Of a DNA stretch of 64,000 nt, positions 11,715-21,500 are shown one piece after another. A program made the position numbers and the translations under genes. Position 1 is the stretch's first letter. Every line of letters starts with the position of its first letter. The DNA is taken from the NCBI GenBank assembly GCA_013054445.1, contig JAAMPI010000098.1, positions 1 through 64,000 on the forward strand, written 5' to 3'. The notes under the pieces were generated by a model. It was not told the DNA's origin. It was given only the letters and a program-made list of their open reading frames with translations, and did no database searches. The stretch comes from Cudoniella acicularis (Eukaryota; Ascomycota; Leotiomycetes; Helotiales; Helotiaceae).

Positions 11715-12938
11715 CTAAAGGTCTTTCTCTCGGGGTAGAAAGTCGGGAATACCGCCCAGTGAGCCGAATACATCACCAACATAGTTATTTGCCTCGATAC
11801 CGTGCTCGAATGTAGTAGACCAACCCTCCAAAATTCCCTGAACTACATTGAGACCCGAAAGATTCAGGTTTCTCTTTGCGGGTTCCAGTCCACCCTGATC
11901 TAGAATGTATGGGAGTGAAGGAGGTATACTGTTTGAGTAACTGCGATCGAAGTTGGATCCCCCCCGCATAAGGATAATGCGAGAAAAGTCGACCTGCTTT
12001 TGAAGTGCCGCCCGCAGAAGAGCCGTCATGATCGCAGTATCCTCTGATGCTGTCATGGCGTACTCGACTTTGCCAGCTGTATATATCTTGAAAACTTTTT
12101 CCATGCCTTCGCAAAGAAGGCTTCCGTGCCAGAAAACATTTGAGGAGGCGACATCTCCTGCGATGATGCTTGGGTCTAGTGTGGCAGCATGATAAATCCC
12201 ATTGGGGGACCCTGCGTATAAAGCTCGATGTTCTGCAGCCGCGGCCGAGTCTTCCAGAGTTGCGGTGCGGGCAAAGGAGATGCAGACTTGTCTTAGATCA
12301 TCATTCAGCTCGTAGACCTCTGAACCATGTATAATTCTGGGGAAAGACTCCGGTGAGTCTGCTCCCATTGGAACGTAGCCAGTACTCCACGTCGAAGGAA
12401 TTTCCCTCCCATCAAATTCTAGTTGTGTGTCTACCTGAACCGCAAATTTGGCGAAGGTAACTGCTCCAATTGTACCGAGTTTTGGATTGACGCCCGCGAT
12501 CCCCGTAAGCAGAAAATAGTTTTTTGAGAGGCCAAATAATGGAGATGATGTGACCGTGGCGACCGACAAGGCAGCATTTATTACTGTCCCGTTGTTAGCT
12601 GCGAACATTGTTTTAGTCAACATAATTACGGGCAGAGCCAGCTACTAATAAGCATACAGATCTATCCTCCGTAAAGAAAATCTTATCATATCCGCGCGAG
12701 AGACCAGGCAGGACAATCTTTTGATTGAAGTCGAGTGCACTTTTGCTGGAGAGCCAATTTTCGACCTCTTTTCCGACCTAGGAAGAAAGAATCAGTGCCT
12801 ACTTATACTCTTTGAAACTTCATTTACCATCGCGAGGATAAAAACTTTTGGTGCAATCTTTTGACTGGTCGGGACATGTTTGAAAATTCCGATAACACTC
12901 TGCAATAACTGCTGAAAGACAATCCCCGGAGAAACCAT
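11715..12938 (-). CDS. purine nucleoside permease (NUP family)
   Basis: Three exons on the minus strand: 12938-12828, 12777-12630 and 12583-11715, 375 residues. The family core is intact: PKVFILAMVGKEVENW across intron 1, PLFGLSKNYFLLTGIAGVNP, GAVTFAKFAVQVDTQLEFD, WSTGYVPMG, GSEVYELNDDLRQ, and the end VVQGILEGWSTTFEHGIEAN then NYVGDVFGSLGGIPDFLP. Intron 2 is 46 nt; choosing the acceptor just before TAATAAATGC places a GCTAAC branch site inside it and gives the conserved SALINAALSVAT. An alternative acceptor 15 bases earlier would leave an implausible 31-nt intron. The family transports or binds purine nucleosides; it is related in fold to nucleoside phosphorylases, which may fit better with its lack of many membrane helices. 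A hydrophobic start (residues 5-19) may be a signal or anchor. Confidence 0.87.
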
Positions 12939-13415
12939 AGCTGCTGAGTCGAGTAGTCTCATCAACCAAAATAGTTTTGATAAGTTCGGGAGGAAGGACG
13001 CTCGATCTAGAGTTGTGGGGCCAAAGAAGGTTGATTTGTGAAGTACGGCCGAAACCAGCTATTAAGTTCCATAAGCGAGATACGCTAGCCTAAAATGGCT
13101 CGCCGAATCAGGCAGCCTCTCGACGGGCGCTCGGGGATCTTGTGGCAGGATAGGGGCGGTGTGAGTGCGGATGTGGATGTGGACGTGGACCTCAAGTGAA
13201 GTAAGGAGGGGAAGGGCGATCGGTGGATGAAATGTTCAAGCTTCTGAATTGGGTAGCTATATGAATTGGTTGGGTATTACAAGTAATTTATTTACTGGTT
13301 GTGCGTTATCGGGATAGCACATCACCTAATTAGATCATAGTTGGTAATTTGTGTAACGTAGTTTGTAAGGCGTTCCTATACATGTATATAAAGTCAAGGC
13401 TACTTAGCCGATCTG
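12939..13415. other. intergenic
   Basis: 477 bases upstream of the permease and of the TPR relic. It contains a GGATGTGGATGTGGACGTGGAC short tandem run at about 13168-13190. No gene is seen. Confidence 0.35.
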
Positions 13416-14012
13416 GGACCTGATCATATCAATACTCTATACATGAACGATCTCGAAGATTGCTATTCTCGGGGTAACAAGTTAGAAAAGGCCGAGAACG
13501 TGTTCAGCAAAGCATATGAAATAAAGGTTAGATGCTTTGGTTTCAGAAGCCCACATACCTTATACACTGCCACGCTGCTCGCTTCTACGATGAGAGAGCT
13601 AGGGAATGAAAAGAAGTCGGAAGATATTTTCAGAAAAAACACTTGATACTAGGATTGAGATCACGGGCAATAAGCACGCAGATGTTTGTTATGTATGATG
13701 TACCTGGCTGATCTCCATGTAGGACAGCAGCGATTTGAGGAAGCGAGAGATTTGTACCAGAAAGTATACAACACAAGAGTGAGAATGCAGGGGATAGGTC
13801 ACAAGAATACCCAGCATGCAAGAAAACTCTTGGTTGAGATGAATTGGATGATAGACTCTCCAGATACGCCAATTCGGACGAGTTATTTTCGACAAGCTAA
13901 TGTCGTACCATTACATGTCGGGGAAGAGTCATTTGCGAGAATGCGAGAAACTAGAAATGTCATGGCAAACGAACGGTTACCTACTAAGTGTCGCGTGTTC
14001 GGAGTACGCTAG
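13416..14012 (+). pseudogene. relic of a kinesin-light-chain-type TPR protein
   Basis: In frame from about 13416 the sequence reads GPDHINTLYMNDLEDCYSRG, then KLEKAENVFSKAYEIKVRCF, a 42-residue kinesin-light-chain TPR unit; a second unit follows (SPHTLYTATLLASTMRELGN) and a third (MYLADLHVGQQRFEEARDLY, then GHKNTQHARKLLVEM). The frame breaks twice: an extra A in the run near 13634-13642 moves the frame, and a second shift near 13685-13698 is needed to reach the third unit. No start codon or upstream domain is found. Such TPR arrays usually form the C-terminal sensor of fungal NLR proteins (NB-ARC or other), so this is probably the last remnant of one. No NTPase domain is visible nearby. Confidence 0.65.
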
Positions 14013-14343
14013 AAAAGCATGAATTGAGCAAGATCGTAGGAGAAGCAAACTTGTAAATCAACTGGTAACTTGCGCGAAGTTGAAAGACGTAATCACAATA
14101 GTCAAGAGCAGTCAGTTAAAAAGCAAAGCAGTGTATGTATTGCAATTACTCAGTAGCACAAGGAAACCCATGTCTGGGAATACGCAAGAAATAAATATGA
14201 ATTGATCAAGATCGTAGTGAAGAGCTAATTTGTGAATTAGTTGGCAGCTTGCGCAAAATGGAAGTGCGTAATCACAACAGTCAAAAGCAGTCAGTTAAGA
14301 AGCAAAGCAGCGTATGTTTACCCAGTAGCACTAAGGAAAACCA
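13998..14343. repeat. diverged tandem duplication, unit about 175 bp
   Basis: Copy 1 runs from about 13998 to 14171, copy 2 from about 14172 to 14343. Both contain GAATTGAnCAAGATCGTAG, a GTCAAnAGCAGTCAGTTAA block and a CAGTAGCAC(T)AAGGAAA block in the same order, offset by 172-178 bases. The copies differ mostly by transitions. Both have a partly open frame reading like TIVKSSQLKSKAVYV / TTVKSSQLRSKAAYV, so the duplicated segment may once have been coding. It lies directly after the TPR relic. Confidence 0.75.
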
Positions 14344-14700
14344 TCATAATGAACAAAACCAAGGATTTCCTTCTGAGAACAAGCGCGCATGCACAAGGAA
14401 TAAAGAAAAATCATTCCGTGAAGTAGCACATGCCAAATCGTAGATGGATCCTTCCATATCCTACATCGCATACAACCAAGCCAAGAATCTCATGCCATCC
14501 ATACTACGATACGGTATCAAAATAACGCCTCAAACGCCGTGTCATTGTACTCAAAGGTGCAGCTGAAAGGAGAACATATCAAGGGTATCAATGCATTAAG
14601 TCGTTCCAGCTGATCATGGGATGACTGGGCATTTGTTGTGTGTTCATTTCCTTGATGTTTGTCGATTGCATCCTTTGAGAGTTGATCATGAGCGTGGCAT
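14344..14700. other. intergenic
   Basis: 357 bases with no recognisable gene; the right part is the 3' flank of the H1-like gene. Confidence 0.35.
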
Positions 14701-15437
14701 CTATTTCTTCTTCGTTGCTGGGGCCTTGGCCTTTGGCTCCTTTGCTTCGGTAGCCTTAGCCTTCTTAGGGGCAGGCGCCTAATGGGAGTACATGTTAGTT
14801 ATATGTTTTAACCAGGACACTTGCGCTCATGATAGGCATTTCAGAATAAGTCTCTTGTATGGAATCAAGCTATTTTAACGTCGCAAACAAAGGACTGAAA
14901 AAGTGATTTCTCTCACTTGAGATGGGTCACAGATGACTGTTGACCAGTTTCGGAAGGTTGCTTTTCAGACAGGGGTCTTCGACGCGTCGAAGCGCCATCA
15001 TAACAAAGTGTTTGGGAAGCACTAACCTTCTTTTCGGGCTTAGCAACAGCGGTCTCTGCCTTCTTAACAACCTCCTTGACCTATCCAGAATGTTAGAACT
15101 AAGACTGTAAAAGTGAATCAAACATCTCACCTTTGTAGCAACAGGCTTCTTTGCTGGAGCAGCCTTCTTCTTGGTTACACCTGTTGGCTTGCTTGCCTTA
15201 GTCGCCGGTGCCTTCTTTGGGCCTCGCTTTGCACCAGTGTTGGCCGTAGCCTTCTTTTTAGTTGTAGTGGTTGTAGTCTCGGTTGGGGTAGGGAAGACTC
15301 TTGGGCGGGAGTTTCCTGTGTCTGGCTTAGCACAGCTCGGTCAAGCTACGCGCTGTGTTATATAGATCGATAACAGCAGTGGCAGAAGGATGTGATAAAT
15401 ACTGACCGGTCGCAGATCGAGTTCCCTCACGAGCCAT
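14701..15437 (-). CDS. small Lys/Ala-rich histone-H1-like nuclear protein
   Basis: Four short exons on the minus strand: 15437-15407, 15315-15131, 15080-15027 and 14778-14701, 115 residues. The start MAREGTRSATG continues after splicing into NSRPRVFPTPTETTTTTTKK, then repeated KKAPA/KKAAPA/KKAPAPKK blocks and the end AKAPATKKK. Composition (Lys, Ala, Pro, Thr) matches histone H1 tails and H1-like proteins; there is no winged-helix globular domain, and RGPKK is weakly AT-hook-like. All four exon joins keep frame, which is strong evidence that this is a real gene despite the exon sizes. The last intron is long (248 nt) for this genome. A further 5' UTR intron is likely at 15556-15444 (GTAAGT..TAG). 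Function is inferred from composition only. Confidence 0.72.
14978..14993. promoter_or_regulatory. 16-bp perfect palindrome with MCB core, inside intron of the H1-like gene
   Basis: CTTCGACGCGTCGAAG is its own reverse complement and contains the MluI cell-cycle box ACGCGT. It lies in the long third coding intron of the H1-like gene. Function is inferred. Confidence 0.45.
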
Positions 15438-15443
15438 TCTTGC

Positions 15444-15556
15444 CTACAAGCGAATCAGTAAAATTCTGTGTGGTGGAGGTTTGCGCCGATTTGGCGCAAA
15501 TCGAGGACGCGTCTCGAGTCGGCGACAATGCGACAAATAAGTAGAGATACACTTAC
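15444..15556 (-). other. probable 5' UTR intron of the H1-like gene
   Basis: On the minus strand a GTAAGT donor (15556-15551) pairs with a TTGTAG acceptor ending at 15444, seven bases before the ATG at 15437. It contains the cell-cycle-type motifs listed separately. Confidence 0.5.
15480..15512. promoter_or_regulatory. E2F-like inverted repeat plus MCB box upstream of the H1-like gene
   Basis: TTTGCGCC (15480-15487) and GGCGCAAA (15493-15500) are perfect inverted arms with a 5-nt spacer; the right half includes TTTGGCGC, the E2F/MBF-type core. Seven bases on, ACGCGT (15507-15512) is a MluI cell-cycle box. Both are in the probable 5' UTR intron. Confidence 0.5.
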
Positions 15557-16918
15557 TACTTGGGATGGAAATTAAGTGGAGGGTATTAAATTTGACGGAG
15601 GGATCGGCGCGCACGATGCGATGAGCTGAATATGAGGTTTAGGAGGCGACTCTGGTTTTGTTGCTGGATGGTTGGGTTGTGGAAGAGGGAAAGAGGTCGC
15701 AAGTGTGTTGTTATGCAGCAGATCTCCAGAAACGCTAAGCCCCGGGTTGGATAGCCGCACGGGTAAAAAGAGCTCGATTTCAAAATATTCCTCAAAGTAT
15801 TTTTGATTTAGATTAGATTGATTAAGGAACGATTTAATCAATAGTGCTTTCCAAAATTTTCCATTTATTCCAGTTGTTGTTCTGCACCGTATCTCTGTTA
15901 TTCCTATCACGTGTTAAGCCCCGTGTCTGACTCCCCCAGGCGAAGGCAATCCTGACAAGGTTGTGCCGCCCATATCTTGTCTTTGTCGATTTATCACGTC
16001 ACTTCATAGAGTATTATATGACCGCAGCTTAAATGAATCATACCGGGAATTTCTAGACCAGGAATGCGGGATAGTCTCAGCTAAAGATAGAAGTTTCGTT
16101 AATGTTCGCGGTGAAAATAGAGAACATTACTTGCGCCAGCAGCTGGATAGAATCGAAACACAAAGCACGAGAATATACGAGTATGAGTAAGTCGTGACTG
16201 ACCAGGCCTGCTGATTCAAAGCTGAAGGATTATCTTCCGCCCAATTTATTACTCGGCTAAGGCTTGCTGCAGAAATTGCCCCTTTTCCAGATCTTAGGTT
16301 GTCACGGACAGGAAACATTCTGCTTCCAAAGTCCGTGCAGCAATACTAGTTACATCACAGAGGATAAAGATGAATAAAGCAAATTATACACTGGTAAGAA
16401 TAATGAGGAGTGATGATGCTTGGAGTACACAGAGGGGGTAACGTAGCTTAGGTCTAGGCGGTGTCTTTTTTGACCCACGCTGCTGCGATTGTAGCGTGAT
16501 TTTCTGGTTTAGAGTTCCCCAATGCGCAGGAAAAAGAAATTGCATGGTAAAAATACTAAAAGATGGAGTATTCTGTAGAATTTTAAATACAATGATGCCC
16601 AATAAGCGCGCGATCCCGCTCGGAGTTAAGAGCACCGCAACTTTAGTCTTCAGGGTGCAGGAGGTTTTGCGGAAACGAATAATGCAGTGGTATTTCAAGC
16701 GGGAAGCAAAGGTCATTGAACAAATTCTCATACGGCTCCTTGAACCTGGGACGATAATTGTCTGGTAATAAATTTGGCACTTGCTGTATGATTTATCTTG
16801 AAGCTCCGTATCCCATAAAAACATATGATGACCATGAATGTACAGTGATTCTCCCTAGTTAGAAGCGCCAACGATCGATGAAAGCAAGATTTCCAAGATC
16901 TTTCATTCAGCCCAACAT
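15557..16918. other. intergenic, 1.36 kb, no gene recognised
   Basis: The left part is the promoter of the H1-like gene; the right part is the 3' flank of the carrier. Short open frames on the plus strand (around 15963-16190 and 16496-16768) have no recognisable motif and no codon pattern I would trust. Confidence 0.35.
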
Positions 16919-18089
16919 TCAAGCATCAGCCTTCAATTTACGGAAAAAATCCATGACGCCCGTGAATACTACTAGCAAGATACCACCACCTGGACCCAGT
17001 CTCAGCACTTTTGGAACAAATCCCTTGTAAAGGGCCCCGAATCCTTCCTCCCTCATAACAGTACCGACCGCTGGCCAGGCCCAGTTGTACTTGGGTATCG
17101 ACCCCGCGACCTTCGGGCTATTTTGGATTCGCGATTTGACTACGTCCATTGGGGTATTGACAATTGTTCCGACAGTGCCACCAGTAGCACCGGCCAGTAA
17201 GTCGTAACCCATTTGCGTGGTCTTGTTGTCAGCCTTAGGGAGGAGGTCGCGAACTTGGTAGATACATCCAAAATAACCAGCATTCCATACAATATGTCTC
17301 CAGAGAGTGCTTTCAAGACCATTGTATAAAGCCAACGGACCCTCGGCTTTAATGATCTTAGTCACTGCATCGATCATTCCGGAGTATTTGCCTGCAGATG
17401 CACGGTCTTGGAGCCGGATCTTGACCAGTTCGAAAGGCACAACCACGAAGGCTTCTGTGGCACCCGCAGTTGCTCCTGTCAAGACCGAAAGTGATTGGTT
17501 CATCTTGGCCACGCCGAAGAGGTCGCGATAGAACTTCCCCCACGCATCGTTCGCAGCAAATTTCGTGGCACGCTTTGGCGCTTCCATGAGGATCGGAGCT
17601 TCAATACCACGGTACAGACGCCCGAAGCTATTCACTTGTAAGCTTCTGTCATCTGTTCAGCCTTTGAAGCCATACCCCTCATGCTTGACAATCTTTCGAA
17701 AGCAGTCCACCATGCCATTGTATGAATCGGGACCAGTCCCCGTTCCCTTTTGTAATTGTCTGCACGGCGGTCAGCACCTGCTCGCAGACCTGATCCAACA
17801 ACGGCTTCTTACACTCTGGTTTTAACGACATCCAACGGGTACCTGCGACCTCAAAGTCAGTGTGGGGCCTTCAATTGCTCGAAAATGGGGCACTATACAT
17901 AACCAAAATCTGGAAAATGCGCGATTTAGTTCAAGCTTCAAATTTTCACCAAATTGAATAGACTGACCTCGGAAACACCGGCCACGGCACCTAGACAATC
18001 TATGAGCTTCAATTGGTAAGTATGGTAGAGGAAGACTGCTCACCTGCCGCGAACTGGTAGATGAACGGTAAAGGTTTGTCTGAAGACAT
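16919..18089 (-). CDS. mitochondrial 2-oxodicarboxylate carrier (ODC)
   Basis: Six exons on the minus strand: 18089-18044, 17990-17968, 17909-17899, 17842-17813, 17759-17676 and 17627-16919, 300 residues, the usual carrier length. It has three mitochondrial-carrier repeats with signatures PLDVVKTRVQ, PFELVKIRLQ and PMDVVKSRIQ, each crossing or following an intron correctly. Substrate-type context (APILMEAPKRATKFAANDAW, and RHIVWNAGYFGCIYQVRDLL) matches the oxodicarboxylate group, which exchanges 2-oxoadipate and 2-oxoglutarate for lysine metabolism. The third exon is only 11 nt but is required for ILVMYPLDVV. The last intron (48 nt) is placed so that HEGFGRLYRG is restored. Divergent from DNA2. 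Confidence 0.93.
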
Positions 18090-18511
18090 AGTTGTGGGGG
18101 ATCTGCCAGCGCGTCAGTTAGAGCCGCACAGTCTGCAATAACGCAGAACCAAGTGGATCGCGATCGTGAAGCGGGGAGCAAACATACCCAGGAACAATGA
18201 GGTTTCTGGAGAAAGTTGTTGTAGTGGGGAAGAAGCTCTCTTATCGAATTTGCGTCGAAGCTTTCTATTAGCCGATTATCGGGAACTGCAGGGTCATCGC
18301 ATAGGGTCATCGCACAGGGTAGCCGCAGGGTTAAATGCAGGGGTCGCTGCAGCCATTGCTAGCCATCACGTGCCCCACCTTTCTCAATTCGCGTCGCGTC
18401 GGAGCCGCGTCTTTCAGGAAAGCGCGTCTAGCTATTGTCAACCAAAGACATATCCACCACCTTGTTTTCTTCATCTTCACGAGTAACAGTACTCGTGCTG
18501 GTACAAGAACA
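18090..18511. promoter_or_regulatory. divergent promoter of the ODC carrier and DNA2
   Basis: 422 bases between divergent starts. It contains five degenerate GGGT..GCA units (18291-18351) and several CGCG-containing words (18385-18430), but no exact ACGCGT box. Confidence 0.5.
18291..18351. repeat. short degenerate tandem array, 11-13 bp units
   Basis: Five units start GGGT or GGGGT and end GCA or nearly so: GGGTCATCGCATA, GGGTCATCGCACA, GGGTAGCCGCA, GGGTTAAATGCA, GGGGTCGCTGCA. They lie about 160-220 bases upstream of the DNA2 start. Confidence 0.6.
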
Positions 18512-21500
18512 ATGCCATTGCAAAAGTCTTTCTCGGACCAGAATCATTCTGCAAAGGCAAAGGTAAGTGAAAAGTTTCTCGATCGAGACAAGATCCTAAT
18601 TGGTACCCAGCAACAACAACAACGGCCGAATTGGAACAGGAATAAGAGTTTTCAGGGGCCATCAACAACGAAGAGCAATGGGCAGTCGAAGCCCTTGCAG
18701 GAGAAACTCCCCATTCCAGTATCGACGGCTACGAAGAATAAACTCAGCAACTTCCAATTTATGGGGGATGCAAAAGCGGCAAGCTCGGACAAGGACGTGA
18801 TCAACCTGGTTTCCGATGATGAAAAGGAGAACAGAGTGGGAGGTAGCAGGAAGGCTACTGGAAGTGATAAAAATTCTGAGAAGAAGGCTCGGGAGGTTCA
18901 ACCTGTTCTCCCGGATCTGCCAAGAAACGATGTCCCTTCAACCCCAGGAAGCAGGCTCGCACTGCCTGATCTGATTGGCATGGGCGATGTAAAAAGGGCG
19001 GTGCAAACCATATCTCCAGATGAGCGTATAGAGTGGGATTACGATAAGGATAATGTTCACAGTTCTGCGTCGTCTTTTGGGGGAGTGAAAAGGGCGAAAA
19101 AGCGTGCCAGAAGTTCTTCACCAGTCACGTCCCCTCCGGCCCACGCTTCGGCTCATTTCTCTACTAGAGAAGCTCTAAATCCACAATTCGATCCAGGATC
19201 TGAACTCTGGGGCCGTTATTCTCTCAACGGATCTAATGTGCCAACTCCACAAGGGGCATCAATTCCTGCATTAGCATATCTAATGCAAACTTCGTCACCC
19301 CAGCCCTCAAAAGAAGGAAATACGCCACGAGCAATTTCTGGTTTTCGAAGGGCAAATAGTTGCGGAAATCAATTTCCTAAACGTCGAAAAGTTGGTGACT
19401 CTCAAGACGGTGACGTCTTCACCGAATCAGCGAATATTGGGCCGTCGAAGCTATCTGTGTTGATTGAGAGAGTGCAGGAAGGCTTGACGCAACCCCAACG
19501 GCGGACCAATTTAAATCCTCCTGCAGCATCCTCTCACGTTAGCGAGAAAAGACTGCATTCGGCGATAGACAATGGTTCTCCAACCCTTGCTGAGGGACGT
19601 TCTAAGATTCCGGCTCCAGTAGCAGAACCAGTTTCAAACAGCTTGCCAGCAATTTCCAAATCTACCAATAGTTCTAGTGTGGGTCAACGGCCGGTACTCG
19701 AATCAAACTCGTCGGACTATGGTGACTTTGATGACGAGGAACTGGATGTGTCATTTTTTGAAGCTCTGGAGTCCAAACCAGTGGTATCACCTCCTGCTAC
19801 CCCAAAACAGTTAACGTCTAAACGACCCCCGGACCCACCTCCACCAGCACTTAGCTCGTCCGAGAAAACAAACCTCCCTGGTGAACCAGCGAAGAAGTCT
19901 TCGAGCATCTTGAAATTTGAGGATGATGAGTTCGGGGATTTTGATGGGGACTTGGTTGATGGATATTTGGAGCAGGTGCTCTCGCAATATGATCAAAAAG
20001 CTCCTAGTGTTAACCCAGTTCGCTCGCCGGCAATATTTTCAAGTAAAAATATCAATCAACGACAAAAGCCGGTTTCAAAATCAGATTCCGATGATGAATT
20101 TGGAGTTGATGGTTTGGATGACTCTGATTTTGAAGCGGCAGAGGTGGCTGCCACCCAGCCTGTACGTTTGAGAAACCCGTAGCAATATATAGTATACAAT
20201 CTTGCTAAGAATATATCAGCCCACGCAGAAACGAGCTATTCAAAGATATCTAGTCACAAACATCCTAGAAGGTGATTATGAGACTCCTCACAGACGCAGA
20301 CAGACGGAAAAGGTTAGACATTATCCTCAATCAATTACACTTGTTCTAACATAACAGCAGATTCTCCTCCTCCAAATTGAGAACACAAAAACGACTGTAG
20401 TAGTGCACTTACGTGGCGTTTGGTACGATACACCAGTCACCGTGAAAGCGTATGTGCACGTTATTGGCAGGTTTGATAACAGCGGTCGGTGCATCATCGA
20501 CGATGAAGAAAATATGCTCATCCTGCACCCTGATCATCTGATATCTTCGACGGTCGTTGGGGATTCTTTTGGCTGTGCTCGACGTGCAGTACTTCAGGAC
20601 CGAGTGAAGGTCACAAGTGACTCAAGTGCTCCCCTTATTTATGGAACGATCCTGCATGAGATATTCCAAACTGCTATGATTGCGAATCGATGGGACTCGG
20701 CGTGGCTCGACGAAGTCATTGAGGATATAGCCACGAGGCATATCGAAGATCTTTACACCATCAAGCTCCAAATATCTCAAGCTGTGGATCATCTAAAGAG
20801 CAAAATGCCCGAGCTTCAGTCATGGGCGGAATTATTTGTTTCTTCGCAGCCAAAGGTCAGTTATCCATCACTATTTGGCATACATTACTGACCATTCCAG
20901 TCCGATGCCAATGTCAAAGACAGAAACGGCGAAACTGCGACCATGTGCGTTAGTAAACTGCTCGACGTCGAGGAACATGTTTGGTCACCCATGTACGGTC
21001 TAAAGGGTAATATCGACGCTACAGTACAAGTAACTATGAAGGACCGAAGAAAGACCCGAGTATTGACGGTACCATTCGAGGTCAAGACTGGCAAGAATGC
21101 TAGCGCATCACACCGCGCACAAACAGCCCTCTACAGTCTTCTTTTGTCCGACCGCTACGATGTGGAGATTGCCTATGGTATCTTGTACTATATGGAAACT
21201 TCGGAAACTATTAGGATACCAGCAATACGCCATGAGCTTCGTCACATGATCATGCAACGCAATGAACTTGCTTGTTTCGTCCGCGAAAGACATGCCCAAC
21301 TCCCGCCAATGCAAAAGAAGGACAACCTATGCAGTCGATGCTATGCAAATGTGCCCTGCTTTATTTATCATCGGCTTGCAGACAATGGGACTGCTGAGAC
21401 AAGCGGGGTAAAGACAAAATTCGACGAAATTGTGAAGCATTTGACGCCCAAGCATAAGGAGTTCTTCCTTAAGTGGGATGACCTCCTCACCAAGGAGGAG

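Noticed and set aside
12599..12629. 31-nt intron in the purine nucleoside permease
   Set aside because: Too short for a spliceosomal intron; the acceptor 15 bases later gives 46 nt, a branch site and a better match to the family.
16384..16824. 146-residue open frame on the minus strand
   Set aside because: No recognisable motif and an overlapping opposite-strand frame of equal quality; treated as chance.
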